Below are positions 1-6,606 of a stretch of DNA of 64,000 nt, piece by piece. The notes beneath the pieces were generated by a model, which did not search any database, was not told the origin of the DNA, and saw only the letters and a list, made by a program, of their open reading frames with translations. Numbering within the stretch: the first letter of the stretch is position 1; every line of letters begins with the position of its first letter. Source of the stretch: a virus; the IMG/VR virus record IMGVR_UViG_3300010885_004110, positions 1 through 64,000 of that record, one strand, 5' to 3'. The position numbers were made by a program, and so were the translations under genes.

Positions 1-1
1 C

Positions 2-220
2 GGTAGTAAATCATGTGAAATACGTAAATGGCGAGGACCCGGCCATTTTCGTATATGTAGCCCTACTTCTTATCATCGTGTTGAGCTTAAGCCTGGCGTA
101 ACTGCATGGACTTTGTTTATGCCCGGTCCACATAAACGTGAGTGGGGTTTTCTAGTTAATGATAAATGGATACAACACGAACAATATTTGAAAGAAAGAT
201 ATGAACAAGCTCATAATTAA
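2..220 (+). CDS. C-terminal part of an unidentified protein, possibly cupin/oxygenase-like
   Basis: An open frame enters from the left edge and runs 72 codons to a TAA at 218-220, so only the C-terminus is visible. The residues include a TLFMPGPHKREWGF stretch followed by a short lysine/glutamate-rich tail. Similar TLF-x-GP-x-R-x-WGF ends occur, as I recall, in small phage proteins of cupin or 2-oxoglutarate-oxygenase type, but no metal-binding motif can be confirmed because the N-terminus is missing. The next gene starts inside its last 20 bases, in the overlapping style of this operon. The frame being open to the edge and the overlap support it as real; the function is a weak guess. Confidence 0.55.
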   Translation, partial: GSKSCEIRKWRGPGHFRICSPTSYHRVELKPGVTAWTLFMPGPHKREWGFLVNDKWIQHEQYLKERYEQAHN

Positions 221-698
221 AAACAAACAATTTAAAAAGTTAGTTGCTAATATTTGTAAACAGATTGCCAATGACGGCTGGCGCCCTGATTATGTCGTAG
301 GATTAACTAGAGGAGGGCTGCTACCAGCTGTAATGATCAGTCATTACTTAGATGTCCCTATGCAATCACTAGATATAAGTCTACGTGACGGCGGTGAATG
401 TACTAGCAATTTAGGCATGGCTGAAGATGCGTTTAAGGGAAAGAATATTCTTGTTGTTGACGACATTAACGATCAAGGTAGCACATTAAACTGGATCATG
501 AAGGATTGGCCTAGTGGATGCTTTCCGGGCAACGAACTCTGGGAACAAGTATGGGGCAATAATGTTCGATTTGCAGTAGTAGTTGATAACATGTCTAGCC
601 AATGTGCGGTAGGTATGAGTTATTGGGGTATGGAAGTTAATAAAGCAGAAAACGATGTATGGGTTGAATTTCCTTACGAAGAGTGGTGGACTAAGTGA
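201..698 (+). CDS. Phosphoribosyltransferase
   Basis: A 165-residue type I phosphoribosyltransferase. The PRPP-binding loop is clear at residues 85-95 (VVDDINDQGST: hydrophobics, two acidic residues, then a G-S-T turn). An upstream LTRGGLLPA segment (residues 35-43) matches the loop that contacts pyrophosphate in the hypoxanthine/xanthine phosphoribosyltransferase group. The family transfers ribose-5-phosphate from PRPP to a base, usually a purine; the base used here cannot be read from sequence. Its length is normal for the family. It overlaps the preceding gene by 20 nt and the following one by 4 nt, and dCMP deaminase and QueE follow, so a role in nucleotide salvage or modified-purine metabolism during infection is a reasonable inference. 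The start has a GAAAGA Shine-Dalgarno about 5 nt upstream. Confidence 0.88.
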   Translation: MNKLIIKNKQFKKLVANICKQIANDGWRPDYVVGLTRGGLLPAVMISHYLDVPMQSLDISLRDGGECTSNLGMAEDAFKGKNILVVDDINDQGSTLNWIMKDWPSGCFPGNELWEQVWGNNVRFAVVVDNMSSQCAVGMSYWGMEVNKAENDVWVEFPYEEWWTK

Positions 699-892
699 AT
701 GAAATTCTAGTACCTTGGAAAAAAGAACAAACTGGTTTCTGGTGGAACGAAACCTGTGCCATAGTATTAGAACATTTTGGCTTGCCGGGAGATCGATATA
801 CTAGTCACCCGTCAACAGATCAAATGAAATTTAAGTTTCATAACGAACACGATGCAATGATGTGCAAAATATTGTTAAGCGATAGAATATGA
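695..892 (+). CDS. Conserved small phage protein, unknown function
   Basis: A 65-residue protein that starts with GTG at 695, overlapping the TGA of the phosphoribosyltransferase, and ends by overlapping the next ATG (ATGA at 889-892). It is rich in tryptophan and histidine near the N-terminus (PWKKEQTGFWWNET) and has a C-terminal half with an F-K-F-x-N-x-x-D-A pattern, resembling a small alpha/beta fold. No catalytic motif is visible. Comparable short proteins with a CA-x-V-x-EHFGLPGDRY-type segment occur in marine T4-like phages as far as I recall, which, with the coupled start and stop, supports it as a real gene. The function is not recognised. Confidence 0.7.
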   Translation: MNEILVPWKKEQTGFWWNETCAIVLEHFGLPGDRYTSHPSTDQMKFKFHNEHDAMMCKILLSDRI

Positions 893-1086
893 TCAAATAC
901 GTTATCGGTTTTATTATTGCTTGCATCTTTTGGATATTTGTACTTTCTCAAGTAGACATGCCGGAATATAAGGTATACGATTGTAGTATGGCCGACTGGC
1001 ATCCTGATATTCCCAACAGTGTAAAAGAAGAATGCCGTAAGCGTAGATATCAAGATTGGGGGAGAAAGAATGAAACCACGGTTTAA
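889..1086 (+). CDS. Small single-pass membrane protein, unknown function
   Basis: A 65-residue protein whose residues 3-20 form one strongly hydrophobic segment (VIGFIIACIFWIFVLSQV), after which the chain is polar and ends in a basic stretch (EECRKRRYQDWGRK). This predicts a single N-terminal transmembrane helix or uncleaved signal anchor with a soluble tail of about 40 residues holding two cysteines. It is coupled to both neighbours: its ATG overlaps the preceding TGA, and its end overlaps the start of dCMP deaminase by 17 nt. No family is recognised. A phage inner-membrane protein acting on the host during infection is possible but unproven. Confidence 0.65.
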   Translation: MIKYVIGFIIACIFWIFVLSQVDMPEYKVYDCSMADWHPDIPNSVKEECRKRRYQDWGRKNETTV

Positions 1087-1516
1087 GCAGGCTTACATGG
1101 ATGTTGCTCGTAGATTTGCAGAACTTAGTCATGCTCGCAGATTGCACGTTGGTGCTATTGTTGTAAAGGATGATAGAATTATTAGTATTGGTTATAATGG
1201 TATGCCCGCAGGGTGGGACAATAACTGTGAACTTGAAATCTACGAAGAAAATGGTGATGATGAGCCGGAAGTTATTTTAAAAACAAGACCGGAGGTATTA
1301 CATGCTGAAACTAATGCTATTGCAAAATTGGCGAAGTCTAATGACAGTGGTGATGGGGCTGATATTTTTATTACTCATGCCCCTTGTATTGAATGTGCCA
1401 AACTTATATATCAGTCTGGTATTAATTGTGTTTACTATGGTGAAAACTATAGAGATGATTCAGGAATCAAATTTTTACAAAAATCAGGAGTTAAAATTGA
1501 ACAGTTGGACACTTAA
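1070..1516 (+). CDS. dCMP deaminase
   Basis: A 148-residue zinc deaminase of the dCMP/ComEB family that converts dCMP to dUMP, feeding thymidylate synthesis. The zinc ligands and catalytic glutamate are visible as HAE at residues 78-80 (H78, E80) and PCIEC at 105-109 (C106, C109). The N-terminal RRLHVGAIVVKDDRIISIGYNG stretch (split here for length) is typical of dCMP rather than cytidine deaminases. A short acidic insertion (about residues 56-67) separates the N-terminal strands from the HAE helix. The length is close to bacterial and phage family members. The ATG at 1070 follows a good GGGGAGAAAG Shine-Dalgarno. In T4-like phages this enzyme works with thymidylate synthase and ribonucleotide reductase, neither of which lies in this window. 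Confidence 0.93.
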   Translation: MKPRFKQAYMDVARRFAELSHARRLHVGAIVVKDDRIISIGYNGMPAGWDNNCELEIYEENGDDEPEVILKTRPEVLHAETNAIAKLAKSNDSGDGADIFITHAPCIECAKLIYQSGINCVYYGENYRDDSGIKFLQKSGVKIEQLDT

Positions 1517-1661
1517 CGTAGAAGAGGATCCCGAAACGGGCGATTGTATATTAGCCTTTCCTCCAGACTTACTAGAACAAACAGGTTGGGTAGAAGGCGA
1601 CGTGTTAACATGGACAGATCAAGGGGACGGCTCTTGGCTTTTAGAGAAAAAGAGTGTATAA
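1497..1661 (+). CDS. AbrB/SpoVT-like small protein
   Basis: A 54-residue protein read from a TTG at 1497, inside the last 20 bases of dCMP deaminase, with AGGAG at 1485-1489 as ribosome-binding site. The body (EEDPETGDCILAFPPDLLEQ, then TGWVEGD-x-LTW and DGSWLL) matches the swapped-hairpin AbrB-like fold: a strand, a P-x-x-L-L-x-x-x-GW-x-x-GD turn and a closing strand. Proteins of almost exactly this length and pattern are frequent in marine T4-like phages. AbrB-like domains usually bind DNA as dimers, but many phage members are uncharacterised. The frame stays open further upstream, but that part overlaps the deaminase and looks non-coding, so the short start is preferred. Confidence 0.72.
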   Translation: MNSWTLNVEEDPETGDCILAFPPDLLEQTGWVEGDVLTWTDQGDGSWLLEKKSV

Positions 1662-1667
1662 TATAAT

Positions 1668-2528
1668 ATGAGCAAAATAAAAATAGCAGAGCTGTTTTAC
1701 AGCATTCAAGGCGAAGGACGCTACATGGGCGTCCCTTCTGTTTTCTTACGTACATTTGGTTGTAACTTTAAGTGTGCAGGCTTTGGTATGCCGCGTGGTG
1801 AAATGAGTCACGAGGCAACCGACATCGCGGGCGCCCACACAATGATTAAAGCGTTTGAAAAATATGAAGAACTTCCTTTGGTTTCTACGGGTTGTGATAG
1901 TTATGCTAGTTGGCATCCTGATTTTAAAGATCTTAGTCCAATGCTCACTTCAGAAGCAATCGCCGATCGAATTGCGGAAATTATTCCGTTCGGAGAATGG
2001 CGTGACGAGCATCTAGTTATCACAGGCGGTGAGCCATTACTAGGTTGGCAACGTGCTTATCCAGAGTTGTTAGATCATCCTAAGATGGCAGGTCTTAAAG
2101 AAATCACGTTTGAAACAAACGGTACTCAGAAACTTACTACGGAGTTTAAAAACTTCTTAGGCACGTGGACTGGCTTGCCCAAACATAAGCGTGAGATTAC
2201 ATTTAGCGTAAGTGCCAAACTTCCAGCAAGTGGCGAGAAGTGGGAAGAAGCTATCTGTCCAGAAATTGTTTGCGAGTACGAAGAAGTTGGCACGGCGTAT
2301 CTTAAATTTGTTGTAGCAACGGAAGAAGATATTAAAGATGCCGAACGTGCTGTAGAAGAATTTAAAACAGCTGGATTCAAAGGACACATTTATCTAATGC
2401 CGGTGGGTGGCGTAGAAAGTGTTTACACACTTAATGCTAAGAATGTAGCACTAGCAGCTATGAAGCGTGGATGGCGTTATAGTGATAGATTGCAGGTGCC
2501 GTTATTTAAAAATGAGTGGGGAACATAA
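1668..2528 (+). CDS. queE: QueE-like 7-carboxy-7-deazaguanine synthase (radical SAM)
   Basis: A 286-residue radical SAM protein resembling QueE, which contracts 6-carboxytetrahydropterin to 7-carboxy-7-deazaguanine in the queuosine/preQ0 pathway. Supporting features are the N-terminal FYSIQGEG-x-x-x-GVPSVFLRTFGCN segment (residues 10-33, substrate and cluster region) and the SAM-binding TGGEP at residues 119-123. The cluster motif is unusual. C32 and C36 are spaced CxxxC, but position 39 is Phe; the only good third ligand is C76 in GCDSY, which resembles the CDT/CDS end of the normal motif. That implies a 37-residue insertion inside the cluster loop. T4-like marine phages carry similar proteins, as I recall. 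No QueC, QueD or FolE is visible here, so the phage would rely on host genes or on genes outside the window. Confidence 0.85.
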   Translation: MSKIKIAELFYSIQGEGRYMGVPSVFLRTFGCNFKCAGFGMPRGEMSHEATDIAGAHTMIKAFEKYEELPLVSTGCDSYASWHPDFKDLSPMLTSEAIADRIAEIIPFGEWRDEHLVITGGEPLLGWQRAYPELLDHPKMAGLKEITFETNGTQKLTTEFKNFLGTWTGLPKHKREITFSVSAKLPASGEKWEEAICPEIVCEYEEVGTAYLKFVVATEEDIKDAERAVEEFKTAGFKGHIYLMPVGGVESVYTLNAKNVALAAMKRGWRYSDRLQVPLFKNEWGT

Positions 2529-2968
2529 TGAAACGATTTATAGAAAAATTATTCGGCATTGATAAACTCAAAGCAAAAACCGAAGCTGCTTTAAAACTAG
2601 CAGAGGAATCAACAAAGATTGCTAAAGATGCTGTAGAGTCTGCAGAACGTGCTAAAGATTCTGAAGAACTTGCAAAACTAACTCCAAAAGATCGTGCTAC
2701 ACGTAAAAAAGAACCATGGGTGGGTGTATTAAACACTCACGTAAATAAAGAAAATGTTCGCAACGGATTCTTTGAACTTGACTGGAATGATCTATTTGTG
2801 TTAAAATTAAAACAAGAAGGTTATGGAGTCGACGGCGATAAAGATGAAGAGATTGTCGATCGTTGGTTCCGTGAACTATGTGCTAATGTAGTAGTTGACG
2901 GAGATTATGGTGGACCAATTGAAACTGGATCTCTCGATATAAAAACAGTGATGAAAAATAATAGATGA
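2528..2968 (+). CDS. Conserved phage protein with N-terminal coiled coil
   Basis: A 146-residue protein of unknown function. The preferred ATG at 2528 overlaps the QueE stop (TAATG) behind a GGGGA Shine-Dalgarno; an in-frame ATG at 2516 would add four residues inside QueE and is less likely. Residues 1-60 are a charged, alanine-rich heptad-like helix suggesting a coiled coil. The C-terminal half (WVGVLNTHVN, ELDWNDLFV, FRELCANVV) looks like a small globular domain. I recall this C-terminal pattern as conserved among T4-like phages, but no role is known to me. It overlaps the following exonuclease by 4 nt (ATGA), so the two are probably translated together. Confidence 0.72.
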   Translation: MKRFIEKLFGIDKLKAKTEAALKLAEESTKIAKDAVESAERAKDSEELAKLTPKDRATRKKEPWVGVLNTHVNKENVRNGFFELDWNDLFVLKLKQEGYGVDGDKDEEIVDRWFRELCANVVVDGDYGGPIETGSLDIKTVMKNNR

Positions 2969-3972
2969 CCTATATTTTAGTAGATACCGCAAATACCTTT
3001 TTTCGTGCAAGGCATGTTATTAACGGAGATGCTGATATTAAACTTGGCATGGCATTTCATATTACATTAAACAGCATTAAAAAAGCATGGCAAGATTTTA
3101 ACGGCAGTCATGTGATTTTTTGTTTAGAAGGTCGTAGCTGGCGTAAAGACTATTATAAACCCTACAAGGCTCAAAGAGCAGAAGCTCGTGCTGCACACAC
3201 AGAAAAAGAAGCTGAAGAAGAAAAAGTATTTTGGGAAGCATTTGATACTTTTAAAGATTTTGTTATTGAAAAAACTAATTGCACAGTAATGCAACATTCT
3301 CAGTTAGAAGCAGACGATTTAATTGCTGGCTGGATCCAGAGTCATCCAAACGACAATCATGTAATTATTAGTACCGACACAGATTTTGTACAATTGATTG
3401 CACCTAATGTAAAACAATATAACGGTGTAATGGAAACTACTATCACACACGAAGGTATATTTGATGCAAAGGGCAAAAGAGTCATTGACAAGAAAACGCA
3501 AGAACCTAAAGCAATCCCAAATCCAGAATGGCTCTTATTTGAAAAATGTATGCGTGGTGATACCAGTGATAATGTCTTCTCGGCGTATCCAGGTGTGCGT
3601 ACTAAAGGCACAAGCAAAAAAGTGGGTCTTACTGAAGCGTTCGAAGATCGTAAAAGCAAAGGATATTCGTGGAACAATCTTATGTTACAGAGATGGACTG
3701 ACCATAACGGAGTAGAACATCGTGTTCTTGAAGACTACGAACGCAATCGTCGACTAATTGATCTAAGCCATCAGCCCGACGATATTAAAGCTATAATGGC
3801 AGATACTATTGCAACCGCAACAAGTGCAAATAAAAATGTTAGTCAGGTCGGAATTCGTCTTATAAAATTCTGTAACTTATACGACTTAAAGAAAATTGCT
3901 GATCAGGCACAGGCATATGCCGAACCATTAAATGCGAGATATATAAATGAAACTCAAACTGTGCCCGTATGA
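2965..3972 (+). CDS. rnh: 5'-3' exonuclease / RNase H (FEN-type, T4 Rnh-like)
   Basis: A 335-residue nuclease of the flap endonuclease/T4 RNase H family, which removes RNA primers and 5' flaps from lagging-strand DNA. Acidic metal-binding residues are visible in the expected order: D7 in ILVDTAN, the E115-D117-D118 cluster in LEADDLI, and D138/D140 in STDTDFVQL. A basic helical arch segment (SWRKDYYKPYKAQR) lies between the first two, as in FEN proteins. A later KCMRGDTSDN segment matches the helix-hairpin-helix DNA-binding part. The length is close to T4 Rnh. It is coupled to the upstream gene by ATGA. In T4 this enzyme works with gp32 and the polymerase holoenzyme; those genes are outside this window. 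Confidence 0.9.
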   Translation: MTYILVDTANTFFRARHVINGDADIKLGMAFHITLNSIKKAWQDFNGSHVIFCLEGRSWRKDYYKPYKAQRAEARAAHTEKEAEEEKVFWEAFDTFKDFVIEKTNCTVMQHSQLEADDLIAGWIQSHPNDNHVIISTDTDFVQLIAPNVKQYNGVMETTITHEGIFDAKGKRVIDKKTQEPKAIPNPEWLLFEKCMRGDTSDNVFSAYPGVRTKGTSKKVGLTEAFEDRKSKGYSWNNLMLQRWTDHNGVEHRVLEDYERNRRLIDLSHQPDDIKAIMADTIATATSANKNVSQVGIRLIKFCNLYDLKKIADQAQAYAEPLNARYINETQTVPV

Positions 3973-4012
3973 AGATACGTGTGAAAATAGTAAAACTTGT
4001 GGAGGTCCTCAA

Positions 4013-4489
4013 ATGACAGATTTACATGCTAAACCGATTATTGATGATAAATTTTGGATTGTTGAAAAAGACGGAGCAAAGTTTGCTACTCTAAGAAAGA
4101 ACGAAGACAATCGATTTGTTCTTAGTAATGAACTAGGAATTAAAATTTATGACAATAAAGAAAGTCTAACTCGACAATTTGGTAAAGACTTCTTTGTTGT
4201 TAAAATTATTCAAGAAGCTACTGATTCATTGCCTAATGAAGTACACGGGTATTCAACAAGTACTAGTCCGTTCAATGCAATGTTTGATATCAAACGTAAG
4301 CTGCCACTCTTTACCAAGAGTGACGACAGCAAGAGTTTATATTGTGCTGGATTTTATGTGATCAAGTTTGACAAAGGTTGGGTAAAATCATTCTGTCCTA
4401 AATTAATCACATTACAACGATACGAATACAAAGGTCCTTTTAAAACTGAATTAGAAATGAAGCAGGTGTTAAGCAATGTCTCAAAATAA
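4013..4489 (+). CDS. Conserved T4-like phage protein, unknown function
   Basis: A 158-residue protein read from the ATG at 4013, chosen because GGAGG lies at 4001-4005, a strong ribosome-binding site. The frame is open further upstream to an ATG at 3947, which would add 22 residues with a CPYEDTCENSKTC cysteine cluster and overlap the exonuclease by 26 nt; the longer form cannot be excluded. The body contains an FWIVEKDGAKFATLRK start, a central EVHG-x-x-TS-x-x-PFNAMFD segment and KLPLFTKS followed by SLYCAGFYVI and WVKSFCPKL. I recall this pattern as very well conserved in marine T4-like phages, always unannotated. Strong conservation suggests a basic phage function. Confidence 0.82.
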   Translation: MTDLHAKPIIDDKFWIVEKDGAKFATLRKNEDNRFVLSNELGIKIYDNKESLTRQFGKDFFVVKIIQEATDSLPNEVHGYSTSTSPFNAMFDIKRKLPLFTKSDDSKSLYCAGFYVIKFDKGWVKSFCPKLITLQRYEYKGPFKTELEMKQVLSNVSK

Positions 4490-4721
4490 TATAACATCTC
4501 TTCCTACTGTAGAAAAACTTATTTCTAGAGTTGCAGTTGCAGAAAAAAGTCAGCAAAAAGAGATTCGTATTTCTATTCAAGAGGCTAGAGACTTAACTTC
4601 TGAACTTAGTGTACTAACTAGCAAATTAGGTAAAACAGTGCAAGAAATACATGCTATGCTATCCGAAATACGCGAGTCTACCACTAAAATTGATGTTAAA
4701 TTCGATGGTGGTCAATTCTAA
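4476..4721 (+). CDS. Small helical conserved phage protein
   Basis: An 81-residue protein that overlaps the previous gene by 14 nt. Residues 9-70 are a nearly continuous amphipathic helix (LPTVEKLISRVAVAEKSQQK, then a long heptad-like run to EIRESTTK), suggesting a coiled-coil oligomer. It ends in a short KIDVKFDGGQF tail. No enzyme motif is present. The position, between conserved unknown genes and directly before the promoter/hairpin element at 4727, suggests that it closes the upstream transcription unit or is read through into the next one. Function unknown. Confidence 0.7.
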   Translation: MSQNNITSLPTVEKLISRVAVAEKSQQKEIRISIQEARDLTSELSVLTSKLGKTVQEIHAMLSEIRESTTKIDVKFDGGQF

Positions 4722-4726
4722 ATAAG

Positions 4727-4734
4727 GATAAATA
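4727..4734 (+). promoter_or_regulatory. T4-type late promoter motif (GATAAATA)
   Basis: GATAAATA matches the T4 late promoter octamer TATAAATA in seven of eight positions. By analogy with T4, transcription would start about six bases after the last A, near 4740, that is, within the left arm of the hairpin described in the next entry. It stands in the short gap between two genes. Confidence 0.5.
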
Positions 4735-4764
4735 TATACGTGGTTAATTAGGACACGTATATAT
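4732..4764 (+). promoter_or_regulatory. Hairpin over the start codon of the 4763 gene
   Basis: A perfect 11-bp inverted repeat, 4732-4742 (ATATATACGTG) and 4754-4764 (CACGTATATAT), closes an 11-nt loop. The loop holds the AGGA ribosome-binding site (4750-4753), and the right arm takes in the first two bases of the ATG at 4763-4765. Any RNA reading through from upstream can fold this stem and occlude initiation. RNA started from the adjacent late-type promoter would lack most of the left arm. This is the layout known for late-controlled T4 genes such as e, soc, 49 and I-TevI. Confidence 0.65.
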
Positions 4765-5047
4765 GAGCAGACCAAAACCTAAAGTAATACTTGAACATGC
4801 GAATAAGGATTCTTATAAGATTGAACAAATCTTAGAGAGCGATGCCATATGGGCGGTGTTTTATAAAGGTCAGCCTTTCAATTTAAAAAGTGGTAGTCTA
4901 TTGGCGAGTTATCCTGGACCAAAGTATAAAAAAGTAAGTTTTTCAAATCCTGGACATGCACATAATCTTGCTAAAAAATTAAACAAGTTGTTTAAAACAA
5001 CAGATTTTGCAGTTTTTAAGTTAGTACAAGGCGAACAAATAAGTTAG
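4763..5047 (+). CDS. Conserved T4-like phage protein, unknown function
   Basis: A 94-residue basic protein. Its N-terminus (MSRPKPKVILEHANKDSYK) and the central YPGPKYKKVSFSNPGHAHNL segment resemble a short protein I recall in many marine T4-like phages without a known role. The fold is probably a small alpha/beta domain with a basic surface (many lysines), compatible with nucleic-acid binding, but no defined motif supports that. The start codon lies in the right arm of a perfect hairpin with AGGA in the loop, so its translation is likely controlled by RNA structure and by which promoter is used. It is followed 1 nt later by the next gene. Confidence 0.8.
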   Translation: MSRPKPKVILEHANKDSYKIEQILESDAIWAVFYKGQPFNLKSGSLLASYPGPKYKKVSFSNPGHAHNLAKKLNKLFKTTDFAVFKLVQGEQIS

Positions 5048-5048
5048 T

Positions 5049-5432
5049 ATGGATTCAAAGAATACCTATACAGAGGTATTCCTCAAAGCTGCAGGATTAC
5101 CTAACAACAATATCGAAAAATATCGATCTGTATGGTGGTGTAATCTGCGAGAAAAGAATGCTAACGGTCTTAGATTAACTGATCAAGGTATTGAGTTTGT
5201 AGAAACTCATGCTGAAATTAAAACATATAATATTGATCTTCCAAAAGAACTTAAAATAACACCTCAAATTTTAGTTTGGTTAGATCACTATATTCAATCT
5301 CCATTTTATCTCGGAAAAAATTATATTAAAGTTATGTCTGAAAAATCAGCATTTGAACTTTATCTGTTCTCTGGAGATATTAGAAAAATGGGCATGGCAA
5401 AAGCTATGAACAAAAGACTTAGCCAGAATTAA
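5049..5432 (+). CDS. Conserved T4-like phage protein, unknown function
   Basis: A 127-residue protein starting 1 nt after the previous stop. It has an N-terminal FLKAAGLPNNNIEKY segment, an RSVWWCNLR-x-K motif, an LRLTDQGIEFV helix, and a C-terminal AFELYLFSGDIRKMG segment. These blocks are familiar to me from an unannotated protein shared by cyanophages and related T4-like phages. LRLTDQGIEF looks like a winged-helix recognition segment, but that is only a resemblance. The spacing suggests it is co-translated with the 4763 gene. No catalytic residues stand out. Confidence 0.8.
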   Translation: MDSKNTYTEVFLKAAGLPNNNIEKYRSVWWCNLREKNANGLRLTDQGIEFVETHAEIKTYNIDLPKELKITPQILVWLDHYIQSPFYLGKNYIKVMSEKSAFELYLFSGDIRKMGMAKAMNKRLSQN

Positions 5433-5467
5433 CATTTTCTTTAATCATCTATATTAAATATTGTACT

Positions 5468-5740
5468 ATGATAGAATTGAATGCCTTAGATGTTTTGAAT
5501 CGTCGAAAGATTGATTTTATAGCACCTCAGTTTTCTAAGATTAAAATTTCCGAAGGAGATTTGTTTGGAGATGATCTTGAAAATTGGATTAAAGTAAAAC
5601 TCAAAGGTAGATTCTATTTGCAAAAAACACCAGGTCTTGGCACTGATAGTAAAGTAAGATCAGTAACATACTTGGGGTTTGAAGATCATAAAGAATTGAC
5701 ATATTTTATGTTAGCATGTCCACATTTAAGGAGAAAATAA
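5468..5740 (+). CDS. Conserved T4-like phage protein, unknown function
   Basis: A 90-residue protein with an N-terminal ALDVLNRRKIDFIAPQFSKI segment, a central ENWIKVKLKGRFYL strand pair and a C-terminal GFEDHKELTYFMLACPHLRR end. The same three blocks occur, as I recall, in a short unannotated protein of marine T4-like phages, normally next to the two following genes as here. A 35-nt AT-rich gap precedes it without a clear Shine-Dalgarno, so it may be poorly translated or use an AT-rich leader. Its stop TAA overlaps the next ATG. Function unknown. Confidence 0.75.
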   Translation: MIELNALDVLNRRKIDFIAPQFSKIKISEGDLFGDDLENWIKVKLKGRFYLQKTPGLGTDSKVRSVTYLGFEDHKELTYFMLACPHLRRK

Positions 5741-5949
5741 TGACAGACGAAGTCAAACAAGAAGTTCCCGTAGAACAGGCGGCGCCACAAGGTCCAGATT
5801 TAAATCTTAACGATCTTGCAGCACTAAAAAGTATTATTGAAGTCGCATCACAACGAGGAGCGTTTAAAGCAGCAGAACTAGAATCAGTTGGCAAAGTATT
5901 CAACAAACTTAACACATTCCTAGAGTCTGTAGCAAAAAAGGAGGCTTAA
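5740..5949 (+). CDS. Small conserved T4-like phage protein, unknown function
   Basis: A 69-residue protein. The ATG at 5740 overlaps the previous stop and follows AAGGAG at 5728-5733, so it is preferred over an in-frame ATG at 5716 inside the previous gene. A short acidic/proline-rich N-terminus leads into a helical core, DLNLNDLAALKSIIEVASQR followed by GAFKAAELESVGKVFNKL and a short tail. I recall this core as strongly conserved in marine T4-like phages. A small helical bundle or assembly partner is likely; no further function can be supported. Confidence 0.78.
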   Translation: MTDEVKQEVPVEQAAPQGPDLNLNDLAALKSIIEVASQRGAFKAAELESVGKVFNKLNTFLESVAKKEA

Positions 5950-6606
5950 ATGATAACCATTAAGCATATAGGTAAAATTAAGGCCAACGGAGCAAAAGTT
6001 CTAGTTGCCTTTAGAACTTTACCAGGCGAATCTAATATGGCATTGGTGTTGCCAGTTGCCCCTTTGAAAGATGAATATCACGATTCTATTATGAAGATGG
6101 TTGAAACTGACCAAGCTCAAGAAGTATTTGAGTTAGGTGAAATCATGTTTACACGAACTTTTCCAGATGGACGTCCAATGTTACAAGCACTAAGAGCAGA
6201 CGGATCATTGATAAAAGTACCTACCGATACTATTGTGATGACTCCAACGCCTGGCAGTGAAATTGATTTGCATCAGTTAAATGTTCTTATCGCAGAACAA
6301 AAAAATGTAGCCATTGACGATCTATACACATTTGTTTCCGGTGCCCCTAAAAAAGCAACAGTTGAAGAAATTGTTGAAGTTAAAGATTTGATGAGAGATG
6401 TTGGTGAACCTAATATTCCTAAGAAACAGGAACCGTTAAAGGCTGCAACTAACGAAGTATTATCGGATAAAGACATTGCTAAGTCGTATCGAAGTCAAGC
6501 AGATGCAATGTATAAAGAAGCTGCTAGATTACGTAAACAGGCAGACGATCTCGATCCAATACCTAAGAAAGCAACTAAAAAGGCTGAAGAAACTTCTGAT
6601 GCCTAA
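5950..6606 (+). CDS. Conserved T4-like phage protein, unknown function
   Basis: A 218-residue protein starting directly after the preceding TAA, behind AAGGAGG at 5939-5945. The N-terminal domain (KHIGKIKANGAKVLVAFRTL, LPGESNMALVLPVA, FPDGRPMLQALRADG, VPTDTIVMTPTPGSE) is beta-rich and matches an unannotated protein that I recall as universal in cyanophage-like T4 relatives. The C-terminal third is low-complexity, lysine- and alanine-rich and probably disordered or helical (residues 165-218). The conserved block of genes from about 4.0 to 6.9 kb moves together in such phages, suggesting a shared process. No enzymatic motif is visible. Confidence 0.82.
   Translation: MITIKHIGKIKANGAKVLVAFRTLPGESNMALVLPVAPLKDEYHDSIMKMVETDQAQEVFELGEIMFTRTFPDGRPMLQALRADGSLIKVPTDTIVMTPTPGSEIDLHQLNVLIAEQKNVAIDDLYTFVSGAPKKATVEEIVEVKDLMRDVGEPNIPKKQEPLKAATNEVLSDKDIAKSYRSQADAMYKEAARLRKQADDLDPIPKKATKKAEETSDA

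Noticed and set aside
1302-1496. Longer upstream reading of the AbrB-like gene
   Set aside because: It lies wholly within the conserved dCMP deaminase in another frame and has a composition unlike a real protein; the TTG at 1497 has a good ribosome-binding site.
6476-6598. Upstream extension of the gene starting at 6599
   Set aside because: It overlaps the C-terminal part of the preceding conserved gene and matches nothing; homologues I recall begin near the MPKPLF residues.
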